Assembly (NCBI RefSeq): GCF_024814375.1
Contig: NZ_JANUXX010000009.1
Location: 1 to 60,459, forward strand
DNA: 60,459 nt
Direction of reading: 5' to 3'
DNA from: Streptococcus sciuri
GTDB taxonomy: Bacteria; Bacillota; Bacilli; Lactobacillales; Streptococcaceae
Shown: one piece after another, positions 1-9,192 of the stretch
Position numbering within the stretch: the first letter of the stretch is position 1
Layout of the letters: every line of letters starts with the position of its first letter
Notes under the pieces: generated by a model
Told to the model about the DNA's origin: nothing
Database searches by the model: none
The model's input: the letters and a program-made list of their open reading frames with translations, nothing else
Translations under genes and position numbers: made by a program

Positions 1-93
1 CTGACTTCCAATTTATCACAGGGCTTACCAAAAGAAATTGAACAAAGACAGAAGCAGTATGAGTATTTTAGAGAAAAACTCTTGACCTTTTAG
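1..93 (+). CDS. hsdS: Type I restriction enzyme specificity subunit, C-terminal end (partial)
   Basis: Only the last 30 codons are inside the window, read in frame 1 and ending at TAG 91-93. The tail contains [20 protein letters not shown], which is the usual end of the second conserved helix of HsdS, the subunit that sets the DNA target of type I restriction-modification complexes. The rest of the gene and the HsdM/HsdR partners would lie upstream. A hairpin terminator follows directly. The call rests on a short but very characteristic tail. Confidence 0.72.
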   Translation: MTSNLSQGLPKEIEQRQKQYEYFREKLLTF

Positions 94-95
94 TG

Positions 96-127
96 CCCAC
101 CAGCGACTTTCGCTTGGTGGGTTTTTT
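96..127 (+). terminator. Rho-independent terminator after hsdS
   Basis: CCCACCA-GCGA pairs with TCGC-T-TGGTGGG (11 bp with one bulged T, 3-nt loop) and is followed by a run of T at 122-127. It closes the restriction locus. Confidence 0.85.
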
Positions 128-440
128 AAAAAAGGGGGTTGACATTTATTCTGAATTTCAGAAAGATAGAATGACGGATGATTTGAGTCAAGGTTTATAC
201 CGAAAAAGGCAGATTGGAGCAGAAGAAAATTCTGAAAGTACAAATCGTGAGATTGTGGCATTTTGGAATTGGGAGAGAAAGAATTATTTTATCAAGTAAA
301 AGATTGGATTTTTGATGAATTAGATGTTTAGATTTGATGTGACAAAATGATTTTTAGCATACTTTAATGTTTGCGTTTTTATAAATGTGATTTTTCTTGT
401 ATAATAGATCAAAATTAATGATTTAAGGGAGGAGAATTTT
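128..440 (+). promoter_or_regulatory. Gene-free stretch with promoter of the secreted-peptide unit
   Basis: No convincing gene is present here. A 68-codon frame starting inside the terminator has no ribosome site and no recognisable protein. Near the end a TATAAT at 400-405 is a good -10 element, about 35 bases before the ATG at 441. I see no good -35 hexamer at 16-18 bp, so an activator may be needed (inference). The ribosome site AAGGGAGGAG lies at 425-434. Confidence 0.5.
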
Positions 441-884
441 ATGAAAAAAATAATGAAGTGTATGACTTTATTATTGCTGGCTGTTGTTTTGTCTGGGAGT
501 GTTTTGCCATCTGTTAAAGTTTTAGCTGATAGTAGTTCTGATGTTATTTATCAAGCTCCTAAAGAATCTGATTATCAATATTTGAGAGAAGAAAGGAGTA
601 TTTGGACAAAAGTTGGTAAGGCTGCTATTAGGACAGCAATAAAAAATAGAGTTGCTGTTGTAAATGCGGTAAAATCTGTTTTTGGTAAGACAATTGCAAA
701 CCAAGTTGATCGATATTTTACAACTATTGCTAGTTCACTCTCTCCTTTGTTAAGTTGGAGTGAAATTCCTGCACAAGCAGTACATGATGTTGTGTATAGA
801 GGGTTAGTCAATTCAGGTGTTTCAAGTAGTACTGCAACTCAGATAGCTCATGCAATTAAGGAGGTGCTAAGTTGGGTACTTTAG
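441..884 (+). CDS. Secreted small protein, bacteriocin-like candidate
   Basis: The 147-residue product begins with a typical Sec signal peptide: MKK, a hydrophobic core rich in L and V, and a VLA site after about residue 29. The predicted mature part (about 118 residues) starts acidic and polar, then turns into a long run of amphipathic, cysteine-free helices rich in A, V, I and S with spaced K/R, ending in hydrophobic SWVL. There is no double-glycine leader and no LPxTG anchor. The ribosome site is strong. The next gene begins inside the last codons of this one, so the two are probably translated together. A secreted, helical, membrane-active peptide followed by a small cytosolic protein is the usual layout of a bacteriocin with its immunity protein. 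That function is inferred; I do not recognise the family. Confidence 0.75.
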   Translation: MKKIMKCMTLLLLAVVLSGSVLPSVKVLADSSSDVIYQAPKESDYQYLREERSIWTKVGKAAIRTAIKNRVAVVNAVKSVFGKTIANQVDRYFTTIASSLSPLLSWSEIPAQAVHDVVYRGLVNSGVSSSTATQIAHAIKEVLSWVL

Positions 885-1222
885 ATGAACGACACTATAA
901 AGATTTTTCAGGTGAATATTTTTTTGAGAGATTATGGTTGTTGGAAAGTGCAGTTAGAGAGTTAGCAGAGCTATTAGGAGACTCATCGAAAAAACCTATT
1001 TCTGCAAGTTTGTTTTGTTTGGAACATGGATTGACGATTGATGATAGAGGAAAGATAATAATGTTGTTGAATAGGTTATTATCGGAAAATGATGAGCTCG
1101 AATATACTCTATTAAAAAAATATTTAATTGAGTCGGTTCCAAAGTTAGAATGTTTCGCTGATGAAGTTCTTTTAGGAATGATATCGATTTTTAAAAAAAC
1201 TTATGTTGCCGAGGAAGATTAG
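872..1222 (+). CDS. Small cytosolic protein, possible immunity partner of the upstream peptide
   Basis: A 116-residue protein without signal peptide or membrane segment, predicted to be nearly all helix. The start is TTG at 872. I chose it because a near-perfect ribosome site AAGGAGG (859-865) sits just upstream, inside the end of the preceding gene. The overlap is 13 bases in another frame, which suggests translational coupling. The order of conserved-looking positions (an N-terminal LLESAVRELAELL helix, then LEHGLT, then a leucine-rich helix pair) reminds me of the small helical DUF1878/YhaI family, but this is from memory and weak. Its position fits an immunity protein for the secreted peptide. 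A simple terminator follows at 1247. Confidence 0.7.
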   Translation: MGTLDERHYKDFSGEYFFERLWLLESAVRELAELLGDSSKKPISASLFCLEHGLTIDDRGKIIMLLNRLLSENDELEYTLLKKYLIESVPKLECFADEVLLGMISIFKKTYVAEED

Positions 1223-1246
1223 TCCGACAATAGTGAAATGGTGATT

Positions 1247-1273
1247 AGTACCCTTTTAGGAGGGTGCTTTTTT
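1247..1273 (+). terminator. Terminator of the secreted-peptide unit
   Basis: AGTACCCT pairs with AGGGTGCT (8 bp with one T-G pair, 6-nt loop), followed by T at 1268-1273. It closes the two-gene unit. Between here and 1535 I find no gene I can support. Confidence 0.9.
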
Positions 1274-1535
1274 GTCTGATTTAGTTTTTAGTTATGGTGA
1301 TGACTGCTTGTATTTTTTATTTCAAAAATGCAAAGCTTTTTGTTAGAAATAGTTATAGCATGACAGATATTAAAATCAAGTTTTTAAAGACTACTCAAAA
1401 CAAGGAAAAGATAGAAAATGGCGAGAACGCAAGCTGAAAAATATAGAGCTTGTAGGGTGTTTGGTACGATACGTGTTGAGTTGGGGTTTGTTTAAAGAGG
1501 GGAAAGATAAGTTTTTTATGTGAGAGGAGAAATAA

Positions 1536-1565
1536 AACCCATCACACGATGATGTGTGATGGGTT
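1536..1565 (-). terminator. Terminator of tyrS, possibly working in both directions
   Basis: A perfect 12-bp stem (AACCCATCACAC with GTGTGATGGGTT) with a 6-nt loop lies just beyond the tyrS stop codon. T-rich tracts flank both sides, better on the plus strand, so it may also stop transcription coming from the left. Confidence 0.85.
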
Positions 1566-1570
1566 ATTTT

Positions 1571-2827
1571 TTAGTAAGTCAAGACGAAGTATTTTTTCTT
1601 ACCACGGCGGATAACGGTCAGCTCACCTTCGAGTTTGTCAGTGTCAGTGAGTGTGTAGTCGAGGTCTTTTATTCGATCTCCATTGAGGTAGATAGCGCCG
1701 TTTTGGACGTCCTCACGTGCTTGACGTTTGGAGTTGACCACGCGAGCTGTGACAAGGAGGTCAACGATATTGAGACTGTCCTCAGCTTTGACAGCGTAGT
1801 TTGGCACGCCACGTAGCCCTTGCTTGAGTTCTGCGACAGATAGCCCCTTGATATTGCCGGCAAAGAGCTGTTCTGTGATGTTGAGGGCTTCTTGATAAGC
1901 TTTCTCACCGTGTACAAGGGTCACAACCTCACGAGCCAGTGTCTTTTGCGCAAGACGCTTGTGCGGTTCTTGCTCAAACTGAACACGAATCGCCTCAATT
2001 TCCTTAAGCGAGAGGAAAGTAAAGATTTTCAAGAAACGAATCGCGTCCTCATCCATGACATTGAGCCAGAACTGGTACATCTCATAAGGGCTGGTCTTAC
2101 TAGCGTCGAGCCAGATAGCATTGCCCTCGGATTTGCCGAATTTCTTGCCAGTAGCATCGGTGATAAGAGGTACTGTCATGACATGACCTATCTTGTCCGC
2201 CTTACGACGAAGCAACTCTGTTCCAGCGGTCATGTTACCCCATTGGTCACTCCCTCCGATTTGGAGAGTGACATTGTACTTGTCATTTAGCTCGTAAAAG
2301 TCGTAGCCTTGCATGATTTGATAAGCAAACTCCGTGTAGGAAATCCCTGTCTCGATTCGTTTTTTGACAGACTCTTTACTCATCATGTAGTTGACGGTGA
2401 AGTATTTACCCACATCACGCAAGAAATCAATAAAGCTCACCCCACTAAACCAGTCGTAGTTGTTGACCATGACAGCCTTATTATCGCCATTTTCAAAGTC
2501 AAGAAAACGAGAGAGCTGCCCTTGGATTTTGCTCACCCACCCTTCAACCGTTTCCTTTGTCTGAAGACTGCGCTCAGCATCCTTAAAGGAAGGATCGCCG
2601 ATAAGCCCTGTCGCTCCCCCCACAAGAGCGTAAGGCTTGTGTCCTGCCAACTGCAAGCGGCGTGACGTCAAAATGGCAACCAAGTGTCCAAGGTGCAGAC
2701 TGTCTGCTGTTGGGTCATAACCTGTGTAGTAGGATACTTGTCCATCCTCAAGCGCCTCCTCAAGCGCCTTTTCGTCCGTTGTCTGAAAGACAAGCCCACG
2801 TTCTTTGAGTTCTTCTAAAATGGTCAT
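1571..2827 (-). CDS. tyrS: Tyrosyl-tRNA synthetase
   Basis: This cytosolic enzyme charges tRNA-Tyr with tyrosine using ATP. The 418 residues are full length for the bacterial TyrRS family. The class I HIGH signature appears as HLGH at residues 45-48 within the Rossmann fold, and the KMSKS-equivalent loop reads KFGKS near residue 231. The C-terminal 70 residues form an S4-type RNA-binding domain (SKRQAREDV, then [10 protein letters not shown]). The ATG at 2827 is preceded by AGGAGA. An extended -10 (TGATATACT on the minus strand, 2848-2856) lies close upstream. I see no T-box leader, as there is only about 100 bp between this gene and the divergent pbp1B. Confidence 0.97.
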   Translation of the reverse strand: MTILEELKERGLVFQTTDEKALEEALEDGQVSYYTGYDPTADSLHLGHLVAILTSRRLQLAGHKPYALVGGATGLIGDPSFKDAERSLQTKETVEGWVSKIQGQLSRFLDFENGDNKAVMVNNYDWFSGVSFIDFLRDVGKYFTVNYMMSKESVKKRIETGISYTEFAYQIMQGYDFYELNDKYNVTLQIGGSDQWGNMTAGTELLRRKADKIGHVMTVPLITDATGKKFGKSEGNAIWLDASKTSPYEMYQFWLNVMDEDAIRFLKIFTFLSLKEIEAIRVQFEQEPHKRLAQKTLAREVVTLVHGEKAYQEALNITEQLFAGNIKGLSVAELKQGLRGVPNYAVKAEDSLNIVDLLVTARVVNSKRQAREDVQNGAIYLNGDRIKDLDYTLTDTDKLEGELTVIRRGKKKYFVLTY

Positions 2828-2847
2828 AATCTTCTCCTATATCAGCT

Positions 2848-2912
2848 AGTATATCATGCCAACTATATCAAAATTCTTGAGGATATGCAAGCCCTACTAA
2901 ATTTGATATAAT
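2848..2912. promoter_or_regulatory. Divergent promoters of tyrS and pbp1B
   Basis: On the minus strand TGATATACT (2848-2856) is an extended -10 for tyrS. On the plus strand TGATATAAT (2904-2912) is an extended -10 for pbp1B, giving a 5' leader of only about 12 bases. Neither has a clear -35. Confidence 0.65.
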
Positions 2913-2930
2913 GGGAATCGAGGTATTGTC

Positions 2931-5231
2931 ATGTTAAAAAAAACAAAAAACCAAAAGAAAGGTTCGCAAAGAGAACATCAGCCGATGAGCGTCAGTGAGA
3001 TAGGGGCTGTTTTTCTCAGAACTTTAAAGTTATTATCTGACTTTGCTTATATTATTCTCCTACTGTTGGGGATGTTAGGCGGAGGTATGGCGCTTGGTTA
3101 TCTCGCCAGCCAGATTGATAGTGTCAAAGTCCCTGATAAAGCAACTCTCATCAAGGAAGTGACCTCCGTGTCGCAAGTGTCGCAGATGACTTACTCCAAC
3201 CAAGTGTCTATCGCTGCGATTGACTCTGATCTCTTGCGGACACCTGTTGAGAGTAGTGAGATTTCAGAGAATATCAAAAAAGCCATCATTGCCACTGAGG
3301 ATGATAACTTCAAGATTCACCACGGTGTCGTGCCAAAGGCAGTTTTTCGTGCGGTTGTAGGTTCTCTCTTAGGCTTGGGAGAGTCTAGCGGTGGTTCGAC
3401 CCTCACACAACAGTTGCTCAAACAGCAAGTACTGGGTGCGGATCCTTCCTTTAAGCGCAAGTCTCGTGAGATTATCTATGCACTGGCTTTGGAGCGTTAT
3501 ATGACCAAGGATGCTATCTTAACCGCCTATCTCAATGTTTCACCATTTGGGCGCAATAACAGGGGACAAAATATTGCAGGTGTCGAAGAAGCTGCGCAAG
3601 GTATCTTTGGTGTGAGTGCCAAAGACCTAACCATTCCACAAGCAGCTTATATCGCAGGGCTTCCTCAAAGCCCTATCGTCTACTCTCCTTATACCGCAGA
3701 TGCTCAGATCAAGTCTGATAAAAATCTTCAGTACGGTATCAACCGCCAACAAGATGTCCTCTACAATATGTATCGCACAGGTAGTCTGACAAAGAGCGAG
3801 TATGAGACCTATAAAGCTTATGACATTAAGCAGGACTTTATCGCCCCTGAAACGCAGCATACCAGTACGCATGATTATTTGTATTATACTGTTATGAGCG
3901 AGGCGCAGCAACTGATGTATGACTACCTCATCAAGCGTGATAATGTATCAGAGCAGGACCTTAAAAATGATGCCACCAAGCAAGCCTATCAAAAACGTGC
4001 TCTTGAGGAATTGCAACAGGGTGGCTACACGATCAAAACTACGATTAATCAAAGTATTTACACAGCTATGCAAAATGCTGCAGCACAGTATGGCAGTCTC
4101 CTTGATGATGGGACGGGTACGGTGCAGATGGGCAATGTCCTCATGGACAACAAAACAGGTGCTATTTTAGGCTTTGTCGGCGGACGGGATTACAGTGTCA
4201 ACCAAAACAACCATGCCTTTGACACGAAGCGCTCGACAGGTTCCAGCATCAAGCCGATTATCCCCTATGGTATTGCCATTGACCAAGGGCTCATGGGCAG
4301 TGCTAGTATCTTATCCAATTACCCAACGACCTTCTCAAATGGTCAGAAAATCATGCACGACACTGAGGAAGGAACTGGCATGATGGACTTACAAGAAGCA
4401 CTTAACAAGTCTTGGAACATACCAGCCTATTGGACTTATCAGATGTTGCTCAATAAAGGCGTTGATGTCAAGGGTTATATGGACAAGATGCACTACACGA
4501 TTGCTAACTACAATATCGAAAGTTTGCCACTTGGTGGTGGGATTGAGGTATCAGTTGCGGATCAGACTAATCTCTATCAGATGCTAGCAAATAACGGTGC
4601 TTATCAGGAAAGGTATATGATTGATACCATCACAGATAATACTGGCAAGGTCATCTACAAGCATGAGTCTAAAGCAATACAGGTCTTTTCAAAAGCAACA
4701 GCTACTATTATGCAGAGCTTATTGCATGGACCGATTGAGTCAGGTTTGACAACGACTTTCAAAAAAGACTTGCAATCGATCAATGCAGGGCTTGCCAGTG
4801 CTGATTGGATTGGAAAAACAGGAACAACAAACAATTACTCAGATGCTTGGCTTATGCTAGCAACGCCAAATGTGACTCTAGGTGGCTGGATTGGTCACGA
4901 TGACAATAGTTCGCTTGGCAATCTGACAGGTTACTCTAAAAACTCACGGTATATGGCAAATCTGATCAATGCGATTAACCAAGCAGATAGTACTGTTTTT
5001 GGATCTTCTAAGTTTGCTCTTGACTCCAGTGTTATCAAGGCAAATGTCCTCAAGTCGACTGGGCTTTTGCCTGCTACTGTTTCTGTTGATGGTAAAGATG
5101 TGAATCTTACTGGAGATATGACGACTAGCTATTGGGCAAAAACAGGACCAGGTAAGACAACTTACAAATTTGCCATTGGCGGAACAGACAGTGATTACCA
5201 AAAAGCATGGGCAAGTATTTTGAAAAAATAA
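2931..5231 (+). CDS. pbp1b: Bifunctional class A penicillin-binding protein 1B
   Basis: The protein polymerises lipid II into glycan strands and cross-links the stem peptides at the outer face of the membrane. Its 766 residues show a basic cytoplasmic head, one membrane segment at about residues 39-60, a GT51 glycosyltransferase domain (catalytic E123 in [19 protein letters not shown] at 154-162) and a transpeptidase domain with the three penicillin-binding motifs: the SxxK serine at about 438 (SSIK), a SWN motif, and KTGTT from K629. The length and order match the streptococcal PBP1b family. It stands alone between tyrS and rpoB, as in other streptococci. The rpoB promoter begins right at its stop codon. 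Confidence 0.96.
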   Translation: MLKKTKNQKKGSQREHQPMSVSEIGAVFLRTLKLLSDFAYIILLLLGMLGGGMALGYLASQIDSVKVPDKATLIKEVTSVSQVSQMTYSNQVSIAAIDSDLLRTPVESSEISENIKKAIIATEDDNFKIHHGVVPKAVFRAVVGSLLGLGESSGGSTLTQQLLKQQVLGADPSFKRKSREIIYALALERYMTKDAILTAYLNVSPFGRNNRGQNIAGVEEAAQGIFGVSAKDLTIPQAAYIAGLPQSPIVYSPYTADAQIKSDKNLQYGINRQQDVLYNMYRTGSLTKSEYETYKAYDIKQDFIAPETQHTSTHDYLYYTVMSEAQQLMYDYLIKRDNVSEQDLKNDATKQAYQKRALEELQQGGYTIKTTINQSIYTAMQNAAAQYGSLLDDGTGTVQMGNVLMDNKTGAILGFVGGRDYSVNQNNHAFDTKRSTGSSIKPIIPYGIAIDQGLMGSASILSNYPTTFSNGQKIMHDTEEGTGMMDLQEALNKSWNIPAYWTYQMLLNKGVDVKGYMDKMHYTIANYNIESLPLGGGIEVSVADQTNLYQMLANNGAYQERYMIDTITDNTGKVIYKHESKAIQVFSKATATIMQSLLHGPIESGLTTTFKKDLQSINAGLASADWIGKTGTTNNYSDAWLMLATPNVTLGGWIGHDDNSSLGNLTGYSKNSRYMANLINAINQADSTVFGSSKFALDSSVIKANVLKSTGLLPATVSVDGKDVNLTGDMTTSYWAKTGPGKTTYKFAIGGTDSDYQKAWASILKK

Positions 5232-5232
5232 C

Positions 5233-5261
5233 TTGCTATTTATCAAGAAATAAGATATAAT
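5233..5261 (+). promoter_or_regulatory. Promoter of rpoB-rpoC
   Basis: TTGCTA (5233-5238), a 17-bp spacer and a perfect TATAAT (5256-5261). It overlaps the very end of pbp1B and gives an untranslated leader of about 280 bases before rpoB. Confidence 0.85.
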
Positions 5262-5280
5262 AAGGTAAATTATTTGTCGT

Positions 5281-5358
5281 CTGCTTTCTTGAAATATTGT
5301 CCAAGAGGGCTTACAGCAGTTAAATCAAACGTTTCAGTCGGGTTTAGCTGCTCTTTTT
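5281..5358 (+). promoter_or_regulatory. Attenuator-like element in the rpoB leader
   Basis: AGCAGTTAAA (5315-5324) can pair with TTTAGCTGCT (5343-5352), and a T run follows at 5354-5358, which is a terminator shape. The same AGCAG can instead pair with CTGCT at 5281-5285, supported by a second match of TCTTG with CAAGA. The two folds exclude each other, so the leader could act as a terminator/antiterminator switch. It may equally be only the pbp1B terminator. This is seen by eye, not folded by program. Confidence 0.5.
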
Positions 5359-5472
5359 GTGCCTATTTTTAGATAAAAAGACAAATGTAATCTATATTTA
5401 AAGGTTCTAATAATTCACATTTTTCCTTTCCTAAAATGGGCTAGACGGCTGGGTTATTGCGCTACTCTGGCA

Positions 5473-5513
5473 AGCCTTTAAAAGCAAGCTTTGAGATAGT
5501 TTTCCTAAAGGCT
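5473..5513 (+). promoter_or_regulatory. Second hairpin in the rpoB leader
   Basis: AGCCTTTA (5473-5480) pairs with TAAAGGCT (5506-5513), enclosing a small inner hairpin AAAGC-AA-GCTTT. No T run follows, so it is a structural leader element rather than a terminator. It ends about 23 bases before the rpoB ribosome site. Confidence 0.45.
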
Positions 5514-5550
5514 ACATTGTGCCTCACATCTTAATAAAAGGAGTAAAATC

Positions 5551-8500
5551 TTGGCAGGACATGAAGTTCAATACGGTAAACACCGTACACGTCGTAGTTT
5601 TTCAAGAATTAAAGAGGTTCTTGATTTACCTAATTTGATTGAAATTCAGACAGATTCGTTCAAAGACTTTTTAGAAAATGGACTAAAAGAAGTCTTTGAA
5701 GATGTGCTCCCCATCTCAAACTTTACAGATACTATGGAGCTTGAATTTGTAGGGTATGAGTTCAAAGAGCCAAAATATACCCTAGAAGAAGCGCGTATTC
5801 ATGATGCTTCTTACTCTGCACCTATCTTTGTCACTTTTCGTCTCATCAACAAAGAAACAGGCGAGATTAAGACACAAGAAGTTTTCTTTGGTGATTTCCC
5901 TCTCATGACAGAGATGGGTACTTTTATCATCAATGGCGGTGAGCGTATTATCGTCTCTCAGTTGGTTCGTTCTCCTGGTGTTTATTTTAATGATAAAGTG
6001 GATAAAAATGGTAAGGTCGGCTATGGCTCTACCGTTATTCCTAACCGTGGGGCTTGGCTGGAGCTTGAAATGGACTCAAAAGACATCGGTTATACTCGCA
6101 TTGACCGCACTCGTAAGATTACATTTACAACGCTTGTACGTGCCCTTGGTTTTTCTGGTGATGATGAAATTTTGGATATCTTTGGTGATAGCGATCTCGT
6201 TCGCAATACTATCGAAAAAGATATTCACAAAAATCCAGCAGATTCACGTACAGATGAAGCTCTCAAGGAAATCTATGAACGTTTGCGTCCCGGTGAGCCT
6301 AAAACAGCTGATAGCTCTCGTAGTCTTTTGACAGCTCGTTTCTTTGATCCGCGTCGTTACGATCTAGCTGCGGTTGGTCGCTACAAAATCAACAAAAAAC
6401 TTAACGTCAAGACTCGTCTCTTGAATCAAACTATTGCTGAAAATTTGGTTGATGCTGAAACTGGTGAAATCCTTGTTGAAGCTGGTACAGTCATGACACG
6501 TGATGTGATTGATTCAATTGCTGAACAATTAGATGGTGACCTCAACAAATTTGTTTACACACCAAATGATTATGCTGTTGTCACTGAACCTGTTATTCTT
6601 CAAAAATTCAAAGTTGTGTCACCAGTTGATCCAGACCGTGTTGTGACGATTGTTGGTAATGCCAATCCAGACGATAAAACACGTACGCTTACACCAGCAG
6701 ATATCTTGGCTGAAATATCATACTTCCTTAACCTTGTTGAAGATCTTGGTAAAGTTGACGATATCGACCACCTTGGGAACCGTCGTATTCGTGCCGTTGG
6801 TGAATTGCTTGCTAACCAATTCCGTATTGGTCTTGCTCGTATGGAGCGTAACGTGCGTGAACGTATGTCCGTTCAAGACAATGAAGTATTGACGCCACAA
6901 CAAATTATCAACATTCGTCCTGTAACTGCAGCTGTCAAAGAGTTCTTTGGCTCTTCTCAATTGTCACAGTTTATGGATCAACACAACCCACTTTCTGAAT
7001 TGTCTCACAAACGTCGTTTGTCAGCCTTAGGACCTGGAGGTTTGACTCGTGACCGTGCTGGTTATGAAGTGCGTGACGTGCATTATACTCACTATGGACG
7101 TATGTGCCCAATTGAAACTCCTGAAGGCCCTAACATCGGATTGATTAATAACTTGTCCACATACGGGCACCTTAATAAATATGGTTTCATCCAAACACCA
7201 TATCGTAAAGTTGACCGTAAGACTGGTGTTGTCACAAACGAAGTGGAATGGTTGACAGCAGATGAAGAAGATGAATATACTGTTGCTCAAGCAAACTCTA
7301 AACTTAATCCTGACGGAACTTTTGCTAATGAAATCGTCATGGGACGTCATCAAGGTAATAACCAAGAATTTCCAGCAAGTATCGTTGACTATGTTGATGT
7401 CTCACCCAAGCAGGTGGTTGCGGTAGCGACCGCATGTATTCCTTTCCTTGAAAATGATGACTCAAACCGTGCCCTCATGGGTGCCAACATGCAACGTCAA
7501 GCAGTGCCATTGATTAATCCACATGCACCGTATGTTGGTACTGGTATGGAATATCAAGCCGCTCACGACTCTGGTGCTGCCGTTATCGCTAAACACGATG
7601 GACGTGTAGTCTTCTCAGACGCCGAAAAAGTTGAAGTTCGTCGTGAAGATGGCTCGCTTGATGTTTACCATATCACGAAATTCCGCCGTTCCAACTCAGG
7701 TACAGCATACAATCAACGGACGCTTGTTAAAGTTGGTGATTTGGTTGAAAAAGGTGACTTTATCGCTGATGGACCTTCTATGGAAAAAGGTGAAATGGCA
7801 CTTGGTCAAAATCCTATCGTTGCTTATATGACTTGGGAAGGGTATAACTTTGAGGATGCGGTTATCATGAGTGAGCGTCTGGTCAAAGAAGATGTGTATA
7901 CTTCTGTCCACCTCGAAGAATTTGAGTCTGAAACACGCGATACAAAGCTAGGTCCTGAAGAAATTACACGTGAAATTCCTAACGTTGGTGAGGAAGCTCT
8001 AAAAGAGCTTGATGAGATGGGAATTATCCGTATCGGTGCAGAGGTCAAAGAGGGTGATATTTTGGTCGGCAAAGTAACACCTAAGGGAGAAAAAGACCTT
8101 TCTGCTGAAGAACGACTGCTCCATGCTATCTTCGGTGATAAATCGCGTGAAGTCCGTGATACATCACTTCGTGTGCCACACGGTGGAGATGGTGTTGTTC
8201 GTGATGTTAAAATCTTTACTCGTGCAAATGGTGATGAGCTTCAATCAGGTGTTAACATGATGGTTCGTGTCTACATCGCACAAAAACGTAAGATTAAAGT
8301 CGGAGATAAGATGGCTGGTCGTCACGGAAACAAAGGGGTTGTTTCTCGTATCGTACCAGTTGAGGATATGCCATATCTTCCAGATGGAACTCCAGTTGAT
8401 ATCATGTTGAACCCTCTTGGTGTGCCATCTCGTATGAATATCGGACAAGTTATGGAGCTTCACCTCGGTATGGCAGCTCGCAACCTCGGTATTCACATTG

Positions 8501-9129
8501 CAACTCCAGTCTTTGACGGAGCAACTTCCGAAGATCTTTGGGATACTGTCCGTGAAGCTGGTATGGATAGCGACGCTAAGACAGTTCTTTATGACGGTCG
8601 TACAGGTGAACCATTTGATAATCGTGTCTCTGTCGGTATCATGTACATGATCAAACTTCACCACATGGTTGATGATAAACTTCACGCTCGTTCAGTTGGT
8701 CCTTACTCACTTGTTACACAACAACCTCTTGGTGGTAAAGCACAGTTTGGTGGACAACGTTTTGGTGAGATGGAAGTTTGGGCTTTGGAAGCCTATGGTG
8801 CATCAAATGTTCTTCAAGAAATCTTGACTTACAAGTCAGATGATGTTGCAGGACGTCTGAAAGCCTATGAAGCGATTACCAAAGGCAAACAAATTCCAAA
8901 ACCAGGTGTGCCCGAGTCTTTCCGAGTGCTTGTTAAAGAATTGCAGTCACTTGGTCTTGATATGCGTGTCCTTGACGAGGATGACAATGAAGTGGAATTA
9001 CGTGACCTTGATGAGGGTGAAGATGACGATGTGCTACATGTTGATGAGCTTGAAAAGGCAAGAAAAGAACAAGAAGCCAAAGCAGAAGTGGAAGCACAGA
9101 AAGAGACAGAGACTGCCTCAAATGACTAA
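5551..9129 (+). CDS. rpoB: DNA-directed RNA polymerase beta subunit
   Basis: The catalytic beta subunit of RNA polymerase, 1192 residues, full length for streptococci. The start is TTG at 5551, set by the ribosome site AAAAGGAG (5536-5543) and the conserved N-terminus [19 protein letters not shown]. The rifampicin-binding cluster around residues 467-500 reads [20 protein letters not shown], with Q470, H486 and S491 as in sensitive strains, so no classical resistance change is present. The catalytic-site block [13 protein letters not shown] and the C-terminal [16 protein letters not shown] clamp segment are intact. The tail is very acidic and lysine rich. It forms an operon with rpoC, 63 bases downstream. 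Confidence 0.99.
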   Translation: MAGHEVQYGKHRTRRSFSRIKEVLDLPNLIEIQTDSFKDFLENGLKEVFEDVLPISNFTDTMELEFVGYEFKEPKYTLEEARIHDASYSAPIFVTFRLINKETGEIKTQEVFFGDFPLMTEMGTFIINGGERIIVSQLVRSPGVYFNDKVDKNGKVGYGSTVIPNRGAWLELEMDSKDIGYTRIDRTRKITFTTLVRALGFSGDDEILDIFGDSDLVRNTIEKDIHKNPADSRTDEALKEIYERLRPGEPKTADSSRSLLTARFFDPRRYDLAAVGRYKINKKLNVKTRLLNQTIAENLVDAETGEILVEAGTVMTRDVIDSIAEQLDGDLNKFVYTPNDYAVVTEPVILQKFKVVSPVDPDRVVTIVGNANPDDKTRTLTPADILAEISYFLNLVEDLGKVDDIDHLGNRRIRAVGELLANQFRIGLARMERNVRERMSVQDNEVLTPQQIINIRPVTAAVKEFFGSSQLSQFMDQHNPLSELSHKRRLSALGPGGLTRDRAGYEVRDVHYTHYGRMCPIETPEGPNIGLINNLSTYGHLNKYGFIQTPYRKVDRKTGVVTNEVEWLTADEEDEYTVAQANSKLNPDGTFANEIVMGRHQGNNQEFPASIVDYVDVSPKQVVAVATACIPFLENDDSNRALMGANMQRQAVPLINPHAPYVGTGMEYQAAHDSGAAVIAKHDGRVVFSDAEKVEVRREDGSLDVYHITKFRRSNSGTAYNQRTLVKVGDLVEKGDFIADGPSMEKGEMALGQNPIVAYMTWEGYNFEDAVIMSERLVKEDVYTSVHLEEFESETRDTKLGPEEITREIPNVGEEALKELDEMGIIRIGAEVKEGDILVGKVTPKGEKDLSAEERLLHAIFGDKSREVRDTSLRVPHGGDGVVRDVKIFTRANGDELQSGVNMMVRVYIAQKRKIKVGDKMAGRHGNKGVVSRIVPVEDMPYLPDGTPVDIMLNPLGVPSRMNIGQVMELHLGMAARNLGIHIATPVFDGATSEDLWDTVREAGMDSDAKTVLYDGRTGEPFDNRVSVGIMYMIKLHHMVDDKLHARSVGPYSLVTQQPLGGKAQFGGQRFGEMEVWALEAYGASNVLQEILTYKSDDVAGRLKAYEAITKGKQIPKPGVPESFRVLVKELQSLGLDMRVLDEDDNEVELRDLDEGEDDDVLHVDELEKARKEQEAKAEVEAQKETETASND

Positions 9130-9192
9130 TGACTAAAACTAGCTTAGACTGCTCTAGCTAGATTGAGATAAATTGACAGAAAGGTAAAACTA

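Noticed and set aside
93..299. A 68-codon plus-strand frame after hsdS
   Set aside because: It begins inside the terminator hairpin, lacks a ribosome site and resembles no protein I know.
1294..1437. A 47-codon frame between the secreted-peptide unit and tyrS
   Set aside because: No ribosome site, just after a terminator, and low-complexity composition; probably chance or a remnant.
6940..7060. Rifampicin-resistance change in rpoB
   Set aside because: The cluster I residues (Q470, the D of FMDQ, H486, S491) are those of sensitive bacteria.
8245..8685. A 146-codon minus-strand frame inside rpoB
   Set aside because: The codon pattern of rpoB leaves this frame open; there is no independent evidence for a gene.
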